From contig VDFB02270651.1 of assembly GCA_007258455.2 (NCBI GenBank), positions 704,593,360 to 704,657,359 on the forward strand: a stretch of DNA of 64,000 nt, read 5' to 3'. Made by a program: the position numbers and the translations under genes. This DNA comes from Sequoia sempervirens (taxonomy: Eukaryota; Streptophyta; Pinopsida; Cupressales; Cupressaceae). Shown here in pieces: positions 1 to 10,926 of the stretch. Under the pieces are notes generated by a model, which worked only from the letters and a program-made list of their open reading frames with translations, was not told the DNA's origin and did not search any database. Position 1 is the stretch's first letter; every line of letters begins with the position of its first letter.

Positions 1-1750
1 GTCTCCACTTTTTCAAAGCTTAAATTATGGGATAGAATTCTTGATCATAAAAAAAATATTTATTCTTTGAATCACTCAACTTCTCACTAAAATAAGCAAT
101 AGGTTTACCTTCCTGACTTAAAATAGCTCCAATGGCATTGCCACTAGAATCACAGTCGACCTAAAACACTTTATTGAAATTTAGGAGTGCAAAAATAGGC
201 TACTCTATGACCTTCTTCTTCAACAAATCGAGACTCTTTGTTGCTCCTATATTGAATTCTTTTCTACCCCCTCTCATTGCTTCAGTTAGGGGTGCAAAAA
301 TACTATTGAATCCCTTAATGAACTTTCAGTTGAAACTAGCTAGACCATGAAAAGATCTTACCTCAGTAGCACTCCTTGGCATTGGCCACTCCACAATGGC
401 TTTCACCTTTTCTAGATCCATTTTCAGACCCTCTTCCGAGATAACAAATCCCATATAGACTAGTTCACGTTTGAAAAAACTACAGTTCTTCAAGTTGATC
501 AAAAACTTGTCCTCTCTCATCTTCTCAAAAACTTCTCGAATATGCATCAGGTGCTCCTCCAATGTCTTACTGAAAATCAAAATTTCATCCTAGTAAACAA
601 TGACAAACTTACCCAGAAATTCTTTCAATACCTCATTCATGAGTCTCATGTATGTGTTGGGTGCAATGGTCAACCCAAAAGGCATGACTAACCACTCGTA
701 CATGCCTTATTTTTTCTTGAAAGTTATCTTCCATTCATCTCCTCTAATTTGAATCTAGTGGTAACCACTCTTTAGATCAATCTTTGTGAAATACCTAGCC
801 CTACTCGGGCAATCCATAATGTTGTCCATCCTTGGCAAGGGAAACCGATACTTGATGATAATCTTATTATTGACTCTTGAAACAGTACACATTCACCATT
901 CTCCATCCTTCTTAGGTGCTAGCACTGCAGGTATTGCACATCGACTCAAACTTTCATTTATCAATCCATTTCGCAACAACTCTTGCACTTGTCTATTCAA
1001 CTCTTCATTCTCTGATGGAGTTATTCGATGGGTTTCCTTATTTGGAAAACTAGCTCTAAGAATCAGATCCATATGATGACTAATCTTCTTACTAGTGGTA
1101 ATCCTTCAAGAACATTATCAGAAATAATACTCTAGAGTTCATCCAGCAAATCACACACTTCTACAGGAACTTCACTATTAACTTCCTTTTCATTTCTCGG
1201 AATTAATGCAAAACACATGTGTTCATGTCTCATACCTTCTAGGAATTTCCTTCCATCGACCAAAAAAATTCATGCATTGTTGCATACATTTTCATTTGCT
1301 TCCTTCAGAGGCTTCAGCTTATGTTGAACTGCATCCTTCATTAGTGAATAAGTGTTTGCATGTCCATCATGTATTGCTCGTCGATTAAACTGCCATTGTT
1401 GACCCAACGACATGTGATAAGAATCCATGGGTATCACATCACACAAAACCTCATCCCTGTAGTTACCAATTTTGAATTTTATCAAGCATTACCCTTTGAT
1501 CCTTCTGCAACCATGCAATCCGATATGGACTCAAGTGCCTTCTCCTCTCCAGCTACAATTTGGTGACCATTTCTTCTGACACTACATTTTTCGTGCTACC
1601 TCCATCAATGATGACATTGTAGACCTTTCCTTCACACTTACAATGGGTGCAAAACAAATTATTTCATTGGTCAGTCTCCTTCTCTTCATTAATCAAGGCC
1701 CTCCTAATAAAAAGGGACTCACCCCTTTCTGCATCTTCATACTGTGAGGA
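1..1750 (-). pseudogene. pol: G1 pol: protease, reverse transcriptase and start of RNase H, decayed
   Basis: In minus-strand order: an aspartic protease with a DGGS active-site motif near 1590-1620, followed by a region ending in a typical gypsy segment at 1270-1485 (contains CDVIPMDSYHMSLGQQWQF). RT follows, with the palm/thumb segment at 326-580 (LEEHLMHIREVFEKMRE, YMGFVISEEGLKMD). RNase H runs off the window at base 1. The Leu codon of the RT active-site box at 584-595 is a TAG here; G2 reads YLDE at the same place. Several other in-frame stops and frame breaks are present, so this copy cannot make an intact polyprotein. In a live element the products would cleave Gag-Pol and copy the RNA in virus-like particles. 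Confidence 0.85.
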
Positions 1751-2043
1751 CTAAGTGTCTTCATCTACATGGGCTACTTGCTCCGTGCCTTTAGGCCCCT
1801 TGTTTGTCTTATCTGGGTGTTGCAGGCACTCATATGACCTATGTCCCTCTTCACCACATTGGAAACATGTTCCTCTGAAAATTCTTCTTCCTAGTTCACG
1901 CCTAGACCTTCCTCTACCTCTTTCATCTAGACTATTCTGATCACGAGGCTGATATGAGTCATCTCTTTGCTGATCTTGACTTGTACTGGATCCTTCACCC
2001 TTCTTATGATCACCACTTCGACCTCCATATGGCCATTTACCAG
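1751..2043 (-). pseudogene. gag: G1 gag, C-terminal half with CCHC zinc knuckle
   Basis: The open frame carries a CX2CX4HX4C knuckle (CFQCGEEGHRSYEC, plus-strand bases 1826-1867), the RNA-binding motif of nucleocapsid, preceded by a Gly/Arg/Ser/Gln-rich linker. It ends in a TAG at 1751-1753 just before the protease region, and G2 has the same stop. The N-terminal part of this gag lies about 8 kb away at 10047-10831 because ARR inserted between the two. The first residues of the open frame just above 2043 come from ARR and do not belong to gag. Confidence 0.85.
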
Positions 2044-2048
2044 TATTT

Positions 2049-2744
2049 TCATGCAGAGCAAGAGGGTTCATAGCATCAACTTTCTATATTCTTGGCAATA
2101 ATCAAGTACACAACTGAAATTCTTCATTCTTGAGGCAATCTCAATCCTTTAACCTTGAGCAACACGGGCTCCAACTTACACAAATGGACTCCATTATCTA
2201 TCAGACTTGGTATATGATTTCAACATGCTTAGATTCATCCCAAAAACTCATTACAACCTTCCAAAGATCAGACAACAATTATTTAAGGCCAACCATAAAC
2301 AAACTATGCATAGCTTTGTTCAAACATCAAGAAAACCATGTTTCTTTTACCACTCTCCACCAAAATGAAACACACAATCTACCATAACTTATGAAAATGA
2401 ATAAATGAATATTTTTCATTTAAAGGGTTTTTAGAACATGTAAAAACCAAACTTCTCACCAATTTTATCACTTTTTGATTGTGGAATAAAAAGATATGAA
2501 TTTTTTTTATCTGTTGGAAACCCTAGTTCCTGAACTGGGTAGTCTTCACCAAAGTTGTCATAAATCAATCAAAACCCAATGAAAATTGATCAAAAAAAGT
2601 GAAAATGAAACTAGATTCACATATCTAACATTTCCAATAGGTCTGAAGTCTTTATTGGATCTGTACAATCCGTACCATTCTCTGCAACAACCTACAACTT
2701 CCAGAGAAAATAATCCCATAAGGCTGCCAATGGTAAAATCATCA
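2049..2744 (-). repeat. ARR LTR A (outer, 3' LTR in element orientation)
   Basis: 696 bp. Begins TCATGCAGAG where the other copies have TGATG, and ends TCATCA before TAACTTTCTCC. Aligns along its whole length with LTRs B, C and D. Its left edge abuts G1 gag. Confidence 0.85.
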
Positions 2745-4481
2745 TAACTTTCTCCAAACTCAATGAAAAAACACAAAACCAATTGAAAATGAAAGCTAGT
2801 TCATTACTATATCAATAAAAATTAATTTCAGGTTTGTAAAGCTTCATACAAAGCCATACCATGTAAAATAACAGGGCATAACATTGAAAATTGCAGAAAA
2901 ATTCATGTCTTCCTTCATAAATTCTTGTTCAAAACTACATTCCAACCCCCCATTCAACTTGGAGGCCCATTTTTATACTTGTACAATCAAGTTATGATCC
3001 AACCAACCTACAACTACCATTTAGCAACATTTGACAACTTTTGACAATGTTTTCATTTTTCAACTAAATGACACCAAACCTTCATCAATGACTCCAAATG
3101 ACTTCAAACATATATAAAATGGCTCATTCAACCTTAGTACAACACTAAAACACATAATTTTATGAATTTATACAATATGTCCTCATGGAGGCTTGAATGC
3201 AACAAGGTTCTCCTACACCATTCTCCCCTTGAAGAAAAAAATCCAATCCCTTCAGGGAGCAAAGAGTAAAGGACCTGCAAATAGAAATGAATCTTCACTA
3301 TCACCAGCAATCACAAAAATTTGTATCTTCATCTTAACCCATGGTTTTTATTTCCTTGAAATTACAAACACAACAAGAAGTAGGTATCTTCTTTCCATCT
3401 TCCCATCATGTACATGCTCAAACTCATCCACAATCCCTACACCATGATTTTCCTGCAACCATAATGTCCCTATTTCTATTGTTTCAAGATAACAACAAAA
3501 TTATACATGGAGAAAAATAAAAATTCCATTAGTATCATCATGAAACAATGAATTAAATATCTCATTCTCATACCTTGGTGGCTCAATTTCTAACTGAAAA
3601 TCTATTTCACCTTTGTCCTCTTCTTCTTCAGGTGTAGGCACCAACTCTTCATCATCTTCTTCTACCTTTACCATTGAAAATTCTACTACATTTGTTGGCT
3701 TCATGTGCCAAAGGTCCATTTCCCGTGCATATACCTCAACAACATCATCTATACCTTCACTCTCATCATCAGAGTACCATATATAGCCTGCATCAAATCC
3801 TTGAAAATCTTCATATATCTCATTAGCAAAAAAATATGCAACATTGTCATTATCAACCTTATTATCAACAACATATTGAGGATCAGTACCAACCTTATCA
3901 AAAACCTCAACAACCTTCTCTACTTGTTCATCAAAAATTTCATCAACTACTTGATTACCAACAACCATATCATTCATCTCAACATCAATGTGTTCTTCAA
4001 CAAACTTGTAAAGAAGTTTGTTCATCTTCAAACATAATTGGAATATCACTTTTCTCAACAAAATTTACCTTTGCCTCATTTGCTGCCATCCCTGCTTGTC
4101 TTTTTCTTCTTTTGAATTTATTTTGTATGGGCCATTCAACTTTCTTTTTCATGGTCAAGTGCCAACTTGTGACTTTTTTGAGCAATTGATCTATCCTTTG
4201 CTTTAATTCTTTAATCTCCTTTTGCCTCATCTCTTCCTCTTTTCTCTTCCTTTCTTTTTTCTCCTCTTGTTTCCTATTTTTCCCCTCGTCCTCTTCTAGA
4301 AAATGTCTTCCCAATATTCTCACCAAATCCATCTTCACAAGCAAGTCTCTCCTTGCTTCTTTTCAACTTTTCTTTGCCTTTGTTTAGAAACAATCAGGTT
4401 CTTCTTAAACTGCACACAACCATAACAAAAAACCACAAACCAACACTAACCCATGCCTTTTGTTGCCCTCTGATACCAATT
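2745..4481 (-). repeat. ARR internal region, unit A
   Basis: 1,737 bp between LTRs A and B. PBS TGGTATCAGAG on the minus strand at 4468-4478, then a leader, a frameshifted acidic ORF (3501-4332), a degraded second ORF (about 3190-3440), and about 450 bp of AT-rich 3' noncoding sequence. A weak purine tract (GGAGAAAG) lies next to LTR A. Confidence 0.75.
3501..4332 (-). pseudogene. ARR unit A: acidic coiled-coil ORF, frameshifted
   Basis: Same protein as the intact copy at 5886-6761. The N-terminal Lys/Glu-rich part reads from 4332 to about 4015. The acidic C-terminal part reads in another frame down to 3501. Aligned with unit B, the break is a 4-bp insertion (TTGT) near 4009-4014, where B reads AACAAACAAAGAAG and A reads AACAAACTTGTAAAGAAG. 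The C-terminal half still has the WYSDDESEGIDDV segment. Function unknown. Confidence 0.7.
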
Positions 4482-5177
4482 TGATGTAGAGAAAGAGGTT
4501 TCATACCATCAAATTTCTATATTCTTGGCAATAATCCAGTAAACAACTTAAATTCTTCATTCTTGAGGCAACCTCAATCCTTTAACCTTGAGCAACATGG
4601 GCTCCAACTTACACAAATGGACTCCAATCTTTATCAGACTTGGTAAATGATTTCAACATGCTTAGATTCATCCCAAACACTCATTACAACCATCCAAAGA
4701 TTAGACAACAATTATTTAAGGCCAACCATAAACAAACTATGCATAGCTTTGTTCAAACATCAAGAAAACCATGTTTCTTGTACTGTTCTCCACCAAAATG
4801 AAACACACAATCTACCATAACTCATGCAAATGAATAAATGAAACTTTTTTACTTTAAAGGGTTTTTATAACATGTAAAAAAAAAGCTTTTCACCAATTTT
4901 TATCACTTTTTGATTGTGGAATAAAAAGACATGAATTTTTCTTATTTGCTGGAAACCCTAGTTCCTGAACTGGGTATTCTTCACCAAAATTGTCATAAAT
5001 CAATCAAAACCCATGAAAATTGATCAAAAAGGTGAAAAGGAAACTAGATTTACATATATAACATTTCCAATAGGTCTGAGGTCTTTATTTTATCTATACA
5101 ATCTATACCATTCTCTGTAACAGCCTACAACTTCCAGAGAAAACAATCCCATAGGGCTGCCAATGGTAAAATCATCA
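4482..5177 (-). repeat. ARR LTR B
   Basis: 696 bp, TGATGTAGAG to ATCATCA, internal to the array. It serves as the 5' LTR of unit A and the 3' LTR of unit B. Confidence 0.85.
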
Positions 5178-5600
5178 TAACTTTCTCCAAACTCAATGAA
5201 AAAACACAAAAAAAATTGAAAATGAAAGCTAGTTCATTCCTATATCAATAAAAATTAATTTCAGTTCTGTAAAACTTCATACAAAGCCATACCATGTAAA
5301 ATAACAGGGCAAAACATTGAAATTTGCAGAAAAATCCATGTCTTCCTTCATAAATTCTTGTTCAAAACTACATTCCAACCCCCCATTTGACTTGGAGGAC
5401 CATTTTTATACTTGTACAATCAAGTTATGATCCAACCAACCTACAACTACCATTTAGCAACATTTGACAACTTTTGACAATGTTTTCATTTTTCAACTAA
5501 ATGACACCAAACCTTCATCAATGACTCCAAATGACTTCAAACATATATAAAATGGCTCATTCAACCTTATTACAACACTAAAACACATAATTTTATGAAT

Positions 5601-5864
5601 TTATATAATATGGCCTCCTGGAGGCTTGAATGCAACAAGGTGCCCTTGCACCATTCTCCCCTTGAAGAAAAAACTCAAGTCCCTTGAGGGAGCAAAGAGT
5701 AAAGGACCTGCAAATAGAAATGAATCTTCACTATCACCAGCAATCACAAAAATTTGTATCTTCATCTTAACCCATGGTTTTGTTTTCCTTGAAATTACAA
5801 ACACAACAAGAAGTAGGTATCTTCTTTCCATCTTCCCATCATGTACATGTTCAAACTCATCCAC
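5601..5864 (-). CDS. ARR unit B: small second ORF, unknown
   Basis: An open frame of up to 87 codons starting 22 bp after the stop of the acidic ORF in the same unit. The C-terminal part contains FFFKGRMVQGHLVAF and ends KPPGGHII. The same residues are partly kept in unit C (8076-8261) and more decayed in unit A, which suggests past coding rather than chance. It could be the decayed tail of a longer retrotransposon protein, or a second exon joined to the acidic ORF by splicing. I do not recognise a family. The adjacent strand is open in another frame, but that frame is less protein-like. Confidence 0.35.
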   Translation of the reverse strand: MDEFEHVHDGKMERRYLLLVVFVISRKTKPWVKMKIQIFVIAGDSEDSFLFAGPLLFAPSRDLSFFFKGRMVQGHLVAFKPPGGHII

Positions 5865-5885
5865 AATCCCTACACCATGATTTTA

Positions 5886-6761
5886 CTACAACCATAATGT
5901 CTCTATTTCTGCTATTTCAAGATAACAACAAACTTCTACATGGAGAAAAATGAAAATTCCATTAGTATCATCATGAAACAATGAATTAAATATCTCATTC
6001 TCATACCTTGGTGGCTCAATTTCTAACTGAAAATCTATTTCACCTTTGTCCTCTTCTTCTTTAGGTGTAGGCACCAACTCTTCATCATCTTCTTCTACCT
6101 TTACCATTGAAAATTCTACTAAATTTGTTGGCTTCATGTCCCAAAAGTCCATTTCTTGTGCATATACCTCAGCAACATCATCTATACCTTCACTCTCATC
6201 ATCAGAGTACCATATATAGCTTGCATCAAATCCTTGAAAATCTGCATATATCTCATTAGCAAACAAATCTGCAACATTGTCATTATCAACCTTATTATCA
6301 ACAACATCTTGAGGATTAGTACCAACCTTATAAAAAACCTCAACAACCTTCTCTACTTGTTCATCAAAAATTTCATCAACTCCTTGATTACCAACAACCA
6401 TATCATTCATCTCAACATCAATGTGTTCTTCAACAAACAAAGAAGTTTGTTCATCTTCAAACATAATTGGAAATTCACTTTTCTCAACAAACTTTCCCTT
6501 TACCTCATTTGCTGCCATCCCTGCTTGTCTTTTTCTTCTTTTAATAATCTTTTGTATGGGCCATTCAACTTTCTTTTTCATGGTCAAGTGCCAACTTGTA
6601 ATTCTTTTGAGCAATTGATCTATCCTTTGCTTTAATTCTTCAATCTCCTTTTGCCTCATCTCTTCCTCTTTTCTCTTCCTTTCTTTTTTTCCCTCTTGTT
6701 TCTTATTTTTCCTCTCGTCCTCTACCAGAAAATGTCTTCCCAATCTTCTCACCAAATCCAT
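5886..6761 (-). CDS. ARR unit B: intact acidic coiled-coil ORF, 291 aa, unknown function
   Basis: Starts at the ATG at 6761 (MDLVRRLGRHFL); the open frame extends four codons further up but only to a TTG. Residues 15-60 are Lys/Glu/Arg-rich with heptad-like spacing (KERKRKEEEMRQKEIEELKQ), a likely coiled coil. A basic patch follows (KKKVEWPIQKIIKRRKRQ, about 65-85). Residues 100-260 are strongly acidic (VEEHIDVEMND, WYSDDESEGIDDV, KVEEDDEELVPT). No CCHC knuckle, protease or polymerase motif is visible. It is the only one of three copies in the array without a frameshift or premature stop. Position after the PBS and leader suggests a Gag-like or accessory product of the non-autonomous element. 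I do not recognise the family. Confidence 0.6.
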   Translation of the reverse strand: MDLVRRLGRHFLVEDERKNKKQEGKKERKRKEEEMRQKEIEELKQRIDQLLKRITSWHLTMKKKVEWPIQKIIKRRKRQAGMAANEVKGKFVEKSEFPIMFEDEQTSLFVEEHIDVEMNDMVVGNQGVDEIFDEQVEKVVEVFYKVGTNPQDVVDNKVDNDNVADLFANEIYADFQGFDASYIWYSDDESEGIDDVAEVYAQEMDFWDMKPTNLVEFSMVKVEEDDEELVPTPKEEEDKGEIDFQLEIEPPRYENEIFNSLFHDDTNGIFIFLHVEVCCYLEIAEIETLWL

Positions 6762-6896
6762 CTTCACAAGCAAGTCTCTCCTTGCTTCTATTCATCTTTT
6801 CTCTGCCTTTCTTTGGCAAAAATCAGGTTCTTCTTAACCTGCACACAACCATAACAAAAAACCACAAACCAACACTAACCCAGACCTTTTGCTGCA

Positions 6897-6907
6897 CTCT
6901 GATACCA
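6897..6907 (-). promoter_or_regulatory. ARR unit B primer-binding site
   Basis: Minus strand reads TGGTATCAGAG three bases inside LTR C (6911), complementary to the 3' end of initiator tRNA-Met. Equivalent sites are 4468-4478 and 9331-9341 (the latter TGGCATCAGAG). Confidence 0.75.
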
Positions 6908-6910
6908 ATT

Positions 6911-7607
6911 TGATGTAGAGAAAGAGGGTTCATAACATAAACTTTCTATATTCTTGGCAATAATCCAGTACACAACTTAAATTCTTCATTCTTGAGGCAA
7001 TCTCAATCCTTTAACCTTCAGCAACATGGGCTCCAAATTACACAAATGGACTCCAATATCTATCAGACTTGGTAAATGATTTCAACATGCTTAGATTCAT
7101 CCCAAAAAATCATTACAACCATCCAAAGATCAGACAACAATTATTTAAGGCCAACCATAAACAAACTATGCATAGCTTTGTTCAAACATCAAGAAAACCA
7201 TGTTTCTTTTACTACTCTCCACCAAAATGAAACACACAATCTACCATAACTCATGCAAATGAATAAATGAAACTTTTTACTTTAAAGGGTTTTTATAACA
7301 TGTAAAAAAAAAACTTTTCACCAATTTTTATCACTTTTTGATTATGGAATAAAAAAATATGATTTTTTCTTATCTACTGGAAACCCTAGTTCTTGAACTG
7401 GGTATTCTTCACCCAAATTGTCATAAATCAATCAAAACCCAATGAAAATTGATCAAGAAAGGTGAAAAGGAAACTAGATTCACATATATAACATTTCCAA
7501 TAGGTCTGAGGTCTTTATTTGATCTATAAAATATGTACCATTCTCTGCAATAGCCTACAACTTCCATAGAAAACAATCCCATAGGGCTGCAAATGGTAAA
7601 ATCACCA
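6911..7607 (-). repeat. ARR LTR C
   Basis: 697 bp, TGATGTAGAG to ATCACCA, so its last bases differ by one from the CATCA of the other copies. Internal to the array. Confidence 0.85.
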
Positions 7608-8321
7608 TAACTTTCTCCAAACTCAATGAAAAAACACAAAAAAAATTTCAAATGAAATCTAGTTCATTCCTATATTAATTAAAATTAATTTCAGGTCTGT
7701 AAAACTTCATACAAAGCCATACCATGTAAAATAACAGGGCAGAACATTGAAAATTGAAAAAAAATTCATGTCTTTCTTCATAAATTCTTGTTCAAAACTA
7801 CATTCCAACCCCCCATTTGACATGGAGGCCCATTTTTATGCTTGTACAATCAAGTTATGATCCAACCAACCTACAACTACCATTTAGCAACATTTGAAAA
7901 CTTTTTACAATGTTTTCATTTTTCAACTAAATGACACCAAACCTTCATCAATGACTCCAAATGACTTCAAACATATATAAAATGGCTCATTCAACCTTAT
8001 TACAACACTAAAACACATAATTTTATGAATTTATACAATATGGCCTCATGGAGGCTTGAATGCAACAAGGTGCTCCTACACCATTCTCCCCTTGAAGAAA
8101 AAACTCAAGTCCCTTGAGGGAGCAAAGAGTAAAGGACCTGCAAATAGAAATGAATCTTCACTATCACCAGCAATCACAAAAATTTGTATCTTCATCTTAA
8201 CCCATGGTTTTGTTTTCCTTGAAATTAAAAACACAACAAGAAGTAGGTATCTTCTTTCCATCTTCTAATCATGTACATGTTCAAACTCATCCACAATCCC
8301 TACACCATGATTTTCCTCTAA

Positions 8322-9195
8322 CCATAATGTCTCTATTTCTATTGTTTCAAGATAACAACAAACTTCTACATGGAGAAAAATGAAAATTCCATTAGTATCA
8401 TCATGAAACAATGAAGTAAATATCTCATTCTCATACCTTGGTGGCTCAATTTCTAACTAAAAATCTATTTCACCTTTGTCCTCTTCTTCTTTAGGTGTAG
8501 GCACCAACTCTTCATCATCTTCTTCTACCTTTACCATTGAATCTTCTACTGCATTTGTTGGCTTCATGTCCCAAAGGTCCATTTCTTGTGCATATACCTC
8601 AACAACATCATCTATACCTTCACTCTCATCATCAGAGTACCATATATAGCCTGCATCGAATCCTTGAAAATCTACATATATCTCATTAGCAAACAAATCT
8701 GCAACATTGTCATTATCAACCTTATTATCAACAACATCTTGAGGATCGGTACCAACTTTATGAACAACCTCAACAAAATTCTCTACTTGTTCATAAAAAA
8801 TTTCATCAACTACTTGATTACCAACAACCATATCATTCATCTCAACATCAATGTGTTCTTCAACAAACAAAGAAGTTTGTTCATCTTGAAACATAATTGG
8901 AATATCACTTTGCTCAACAAACTTTACCTTTGCCTCATTTTCTGCCATCCCTAGTGCTTGTCCTTTTCTTCTTTTAATAATCTTTTGTATGGGACAGCCA
9001 ACTTTCTTTTTCATGGTCAAGTGCCAACTTGTGACTCTTTTGAGCAATTGATCTATCCTTTGCTTTAATTCTTCAATCTCCTTTTGCCTCATCTCTTCCT
9101 CTTTTCTCTTACTTTCTTTTTTTTTCCTCTTGTTTCTTCTTTTTCCTCTTATCCTCTTCCAACAAATATATTCCCAATATTCTCACCAAATCCAT
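8322..9195 (-). pseudogene. ARR unit C: acidic coiled-coil ORF, broken
   Basis: Third copy of the acidic ORF. The ATG corresponding to unit B is at 9195. A run of nine A on the minus strand (about 9117-9125) shifts the frame in the Lys/Glu-rich part, and the frame is open again from 9092. A C-to-T change makes a Gln codon into TAG at 8457, so about 45 C-terminal residues are lost. An extra Leu-Gly lies after the basic patch (RKGQALGMAENEAK) compared with unit B. Confidence 0.7.
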
Positions 9196-9344
9196 ATTCA
9201 CAAGCAAGTCTCTCCTTGCTTCTATTCCACTTTTCTCTGCCTTTCCTTGGCAGCAATCAGGTTCTTCTTAACCTGCACACAACCACAACAAAAAACCACA
9301 AACCAGCACTAACCCAGACCTTTTACTGCACTCTGATGCCAATT

Positions 9345-10041
9345 TGATGCATAGCAAGAGGGTTAATACCATCAAATTTCTATATTCTTGGCAATAATCC
9401 ATTGCACAACTGAAATTCTTCATTCTTGAGGCAATCTCAATCCTTTAACCTTGAGCAACATGGGCTCCAACTTACACAAATGGACTCCAATCTCTATCAG
9501 ACTTGGTAAATGATTTCAACATGCTTAGATTCATCCCAAAAAGTCATTACAACCATCCAAATATTAGACAATAATGATTTAAGGCAAACCATAAAAAAAC
9601 TATGCTTAGCTTTGTTCAAACATCAAGAAAACCATGTTTCTTTTACCACTCTCCACCAAAATGAAACACACAATCTACCATAACTCATGCAAATGAATAA
9701 ATGAATATTTTTAATTTAAAGGGTTATTAGAACATGTAAAAATAGAAAATTTCACCAATTTTTATCACTTTTTGATTGTGGAATAAAAAGATATGAATTT
9801 TTCTTATCTGCTGGAAACCCTAGTTCCTGAATTGGGTAGTCTTCACCAAAATTGTCATAAATCAATCAAAACCCAATGAAAATTGATCAAACAAAGTGAA
9901 AATGAAACTATATTCACATATCTAACATTTCCAATAGGTGTAAGGTCTTTATTTGATCTATACAATCTGTACCATTCTCTGCAACAACCTACAACTTCTA
10001 GAGAAAATAATCCCATAGGGCTGCCAATGGTAAAATCATCA
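9345..10041 (-). repeat. ARR LTR D (outer, 5' LTR in element orientation)
   Basis: 697 bp, TGATGCATAG to AAATCATCA. Right edge lies next to TCTTT and the resumption of G1 gag. This copy is what fixes the LTR length, because it is bounded by host element sequence rather than by internal sequence. Confidence 0.88.
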
Positions 10042-10046
10042 TCTTT

Positions 10047-10831
10047 CCACCTCGACCTCCACCTCTTTTCTTGCCTTCAAACCTCTTGTTCAGTCATTCT
10101 TCAACCCCTAGAGAGAAATGATAAGCATCCTCAATGGTAGTCATTCTTACCAGTACCAATTCTTCTTGTATGCAAGGTTTCAGACCATTAATGTAGCAAG
10201 CACCTTTCTCCTTGTTTTCCTCAGAATGTCCTATCTGAATTAGGACCTTGTGAAATTACTCTATGTACTCCTTCACCTTCCTCATTCCTTGTCACAGGAC
10301 CTACATCTTGTTGAGTAGTTTCAATTCATAATCTACTGGCATGAACCGTTTCTTCAATTTTGACACCATTCAGTCTCATTTGGAAATTTTATCCTTCCCT
10401 TGTCTCCCTTTTTCTAGTTGGATCTCTTTCCACCAAATACTGGCATGGCCCTTTAACTTGGTCTTTATAAACTTCACTCAGTGAGGATCTTCAATCTCAT
10501 CAAATTCAAAAAATTCTTACATATGATTGATCCAATCCATCAATTCTTCTGGGTTTAGGCTCCCACTAAAAGTTGAAACTTCCATTTTCGGTTTCTTTCC
10601 TAGACTGCATATTGCTCTTAGCAATCTCACCTCTCCAGAATCTACTTGATCATGTTCTTCCTCTTCTTTTTCATCATCATTGTCATCTCTTTCTTGATGT
10701 ACTCCTCTCCTTCTTCGGACCTCTTCTTGCAAGGATTGTATCAGCCTTCTGAGGGATTTGATTTTGTCTCTCGGTGGATCTCTTCCTCCACCACCTCCAC
10801 CTCTACCAAGTTGGGAAGGTCTTGGAGGAAT
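10047..10831 (-). pseudogene. gag: G1 gag, N-terminal half
   Basis: Reads from about 10831 down to the ARR junction. The start codon appears to have become ATT (IPPRPSQLGRG, where G2 has MPPRPSQLSRG). Then come an Arg-rich stretch, an acidic stretch (DDNDDEKEEEEHDQ) and the capsid-like segment VSTFSGSLNPEELMDWINHM at 10517-10600, typical of plant gypsy Gag. Further down are the WWKEI tryptophan motif and EYIE-FHKVLIQIGHSEENKEK, with several in-frame stops. The protein would form the particle core. The C-terminal part with the zinc knuckle is at 1751-2043. Confidence 0.8.
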
Positions 10832-10910
10832 CTTGATCTCAACCCATAGTCATAGGTCTTGCTGCAACTACCTCATATTCAACGCTTTGTTACAGACTCA
10901 GGAAATCTTT

Positions 10911-10921
10911 CTCTAATACCA
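10911..10921 (-). promoter_or_regulatory. G1 primer-binding site
   Basis: Minus strand TGGTATTAGAG, five bases inside the LTR. It is one base off the initiator-Met consensus TGGTATCAGAG. G2 has the same variant, so it may be inherited rather than damage. Confidence 0.6.
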
Positions 10922-10926
10922 TATGA

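Larger units (their letters stand above)
2049..10041 (-). mobile_element. ARR: tandem LTR-retrotransposon array, 4 LTRs and 3 internal regions
   Basis: Three near-identical units begin at 2049, 4482 and 6911, followed by a fourth LTR at 9345-10041, so the period is about 2.43 kb. Each LTR is 696-697 bp. Read on the plus strand its ends are TGATG and (usually) CATCA, a 5-bp inverted terminal repeat. The leftmost LTR begins TCATG (one change) and LTR C ends ACCA. Directly beside three of the LTRs, on the minus strand, is TGGTATCAGAG or TGGCATCAGAG, the initiator-Met PBS, giving minus orientation. The array sits in G1 gag, flanked by TATTT/TCTTT. No protease, RT, RNase H or integrase is present, so it is non-autonomous. 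The arrangement fits unequal recombination between LTRs, or a multi-LTR cDNA. Confidence 0.88.

Noticed and set aside
3193..9347. Plus-strand open frames across the array (such as 3705-4037, 6156-6635, 8586-8954)
   Set aside because: They are complementary-strand shadows of the acidic ORF and its flanks, rich in Ile/Leu/Asn runs caused by the GAA/GAT-rich coding on the other strand.
2049..10041. A CRISPR-like or satellite array
   Set aside because: The period of 2.43 kb, PBS sites, LTR ends and TSD show an LTR-element array.
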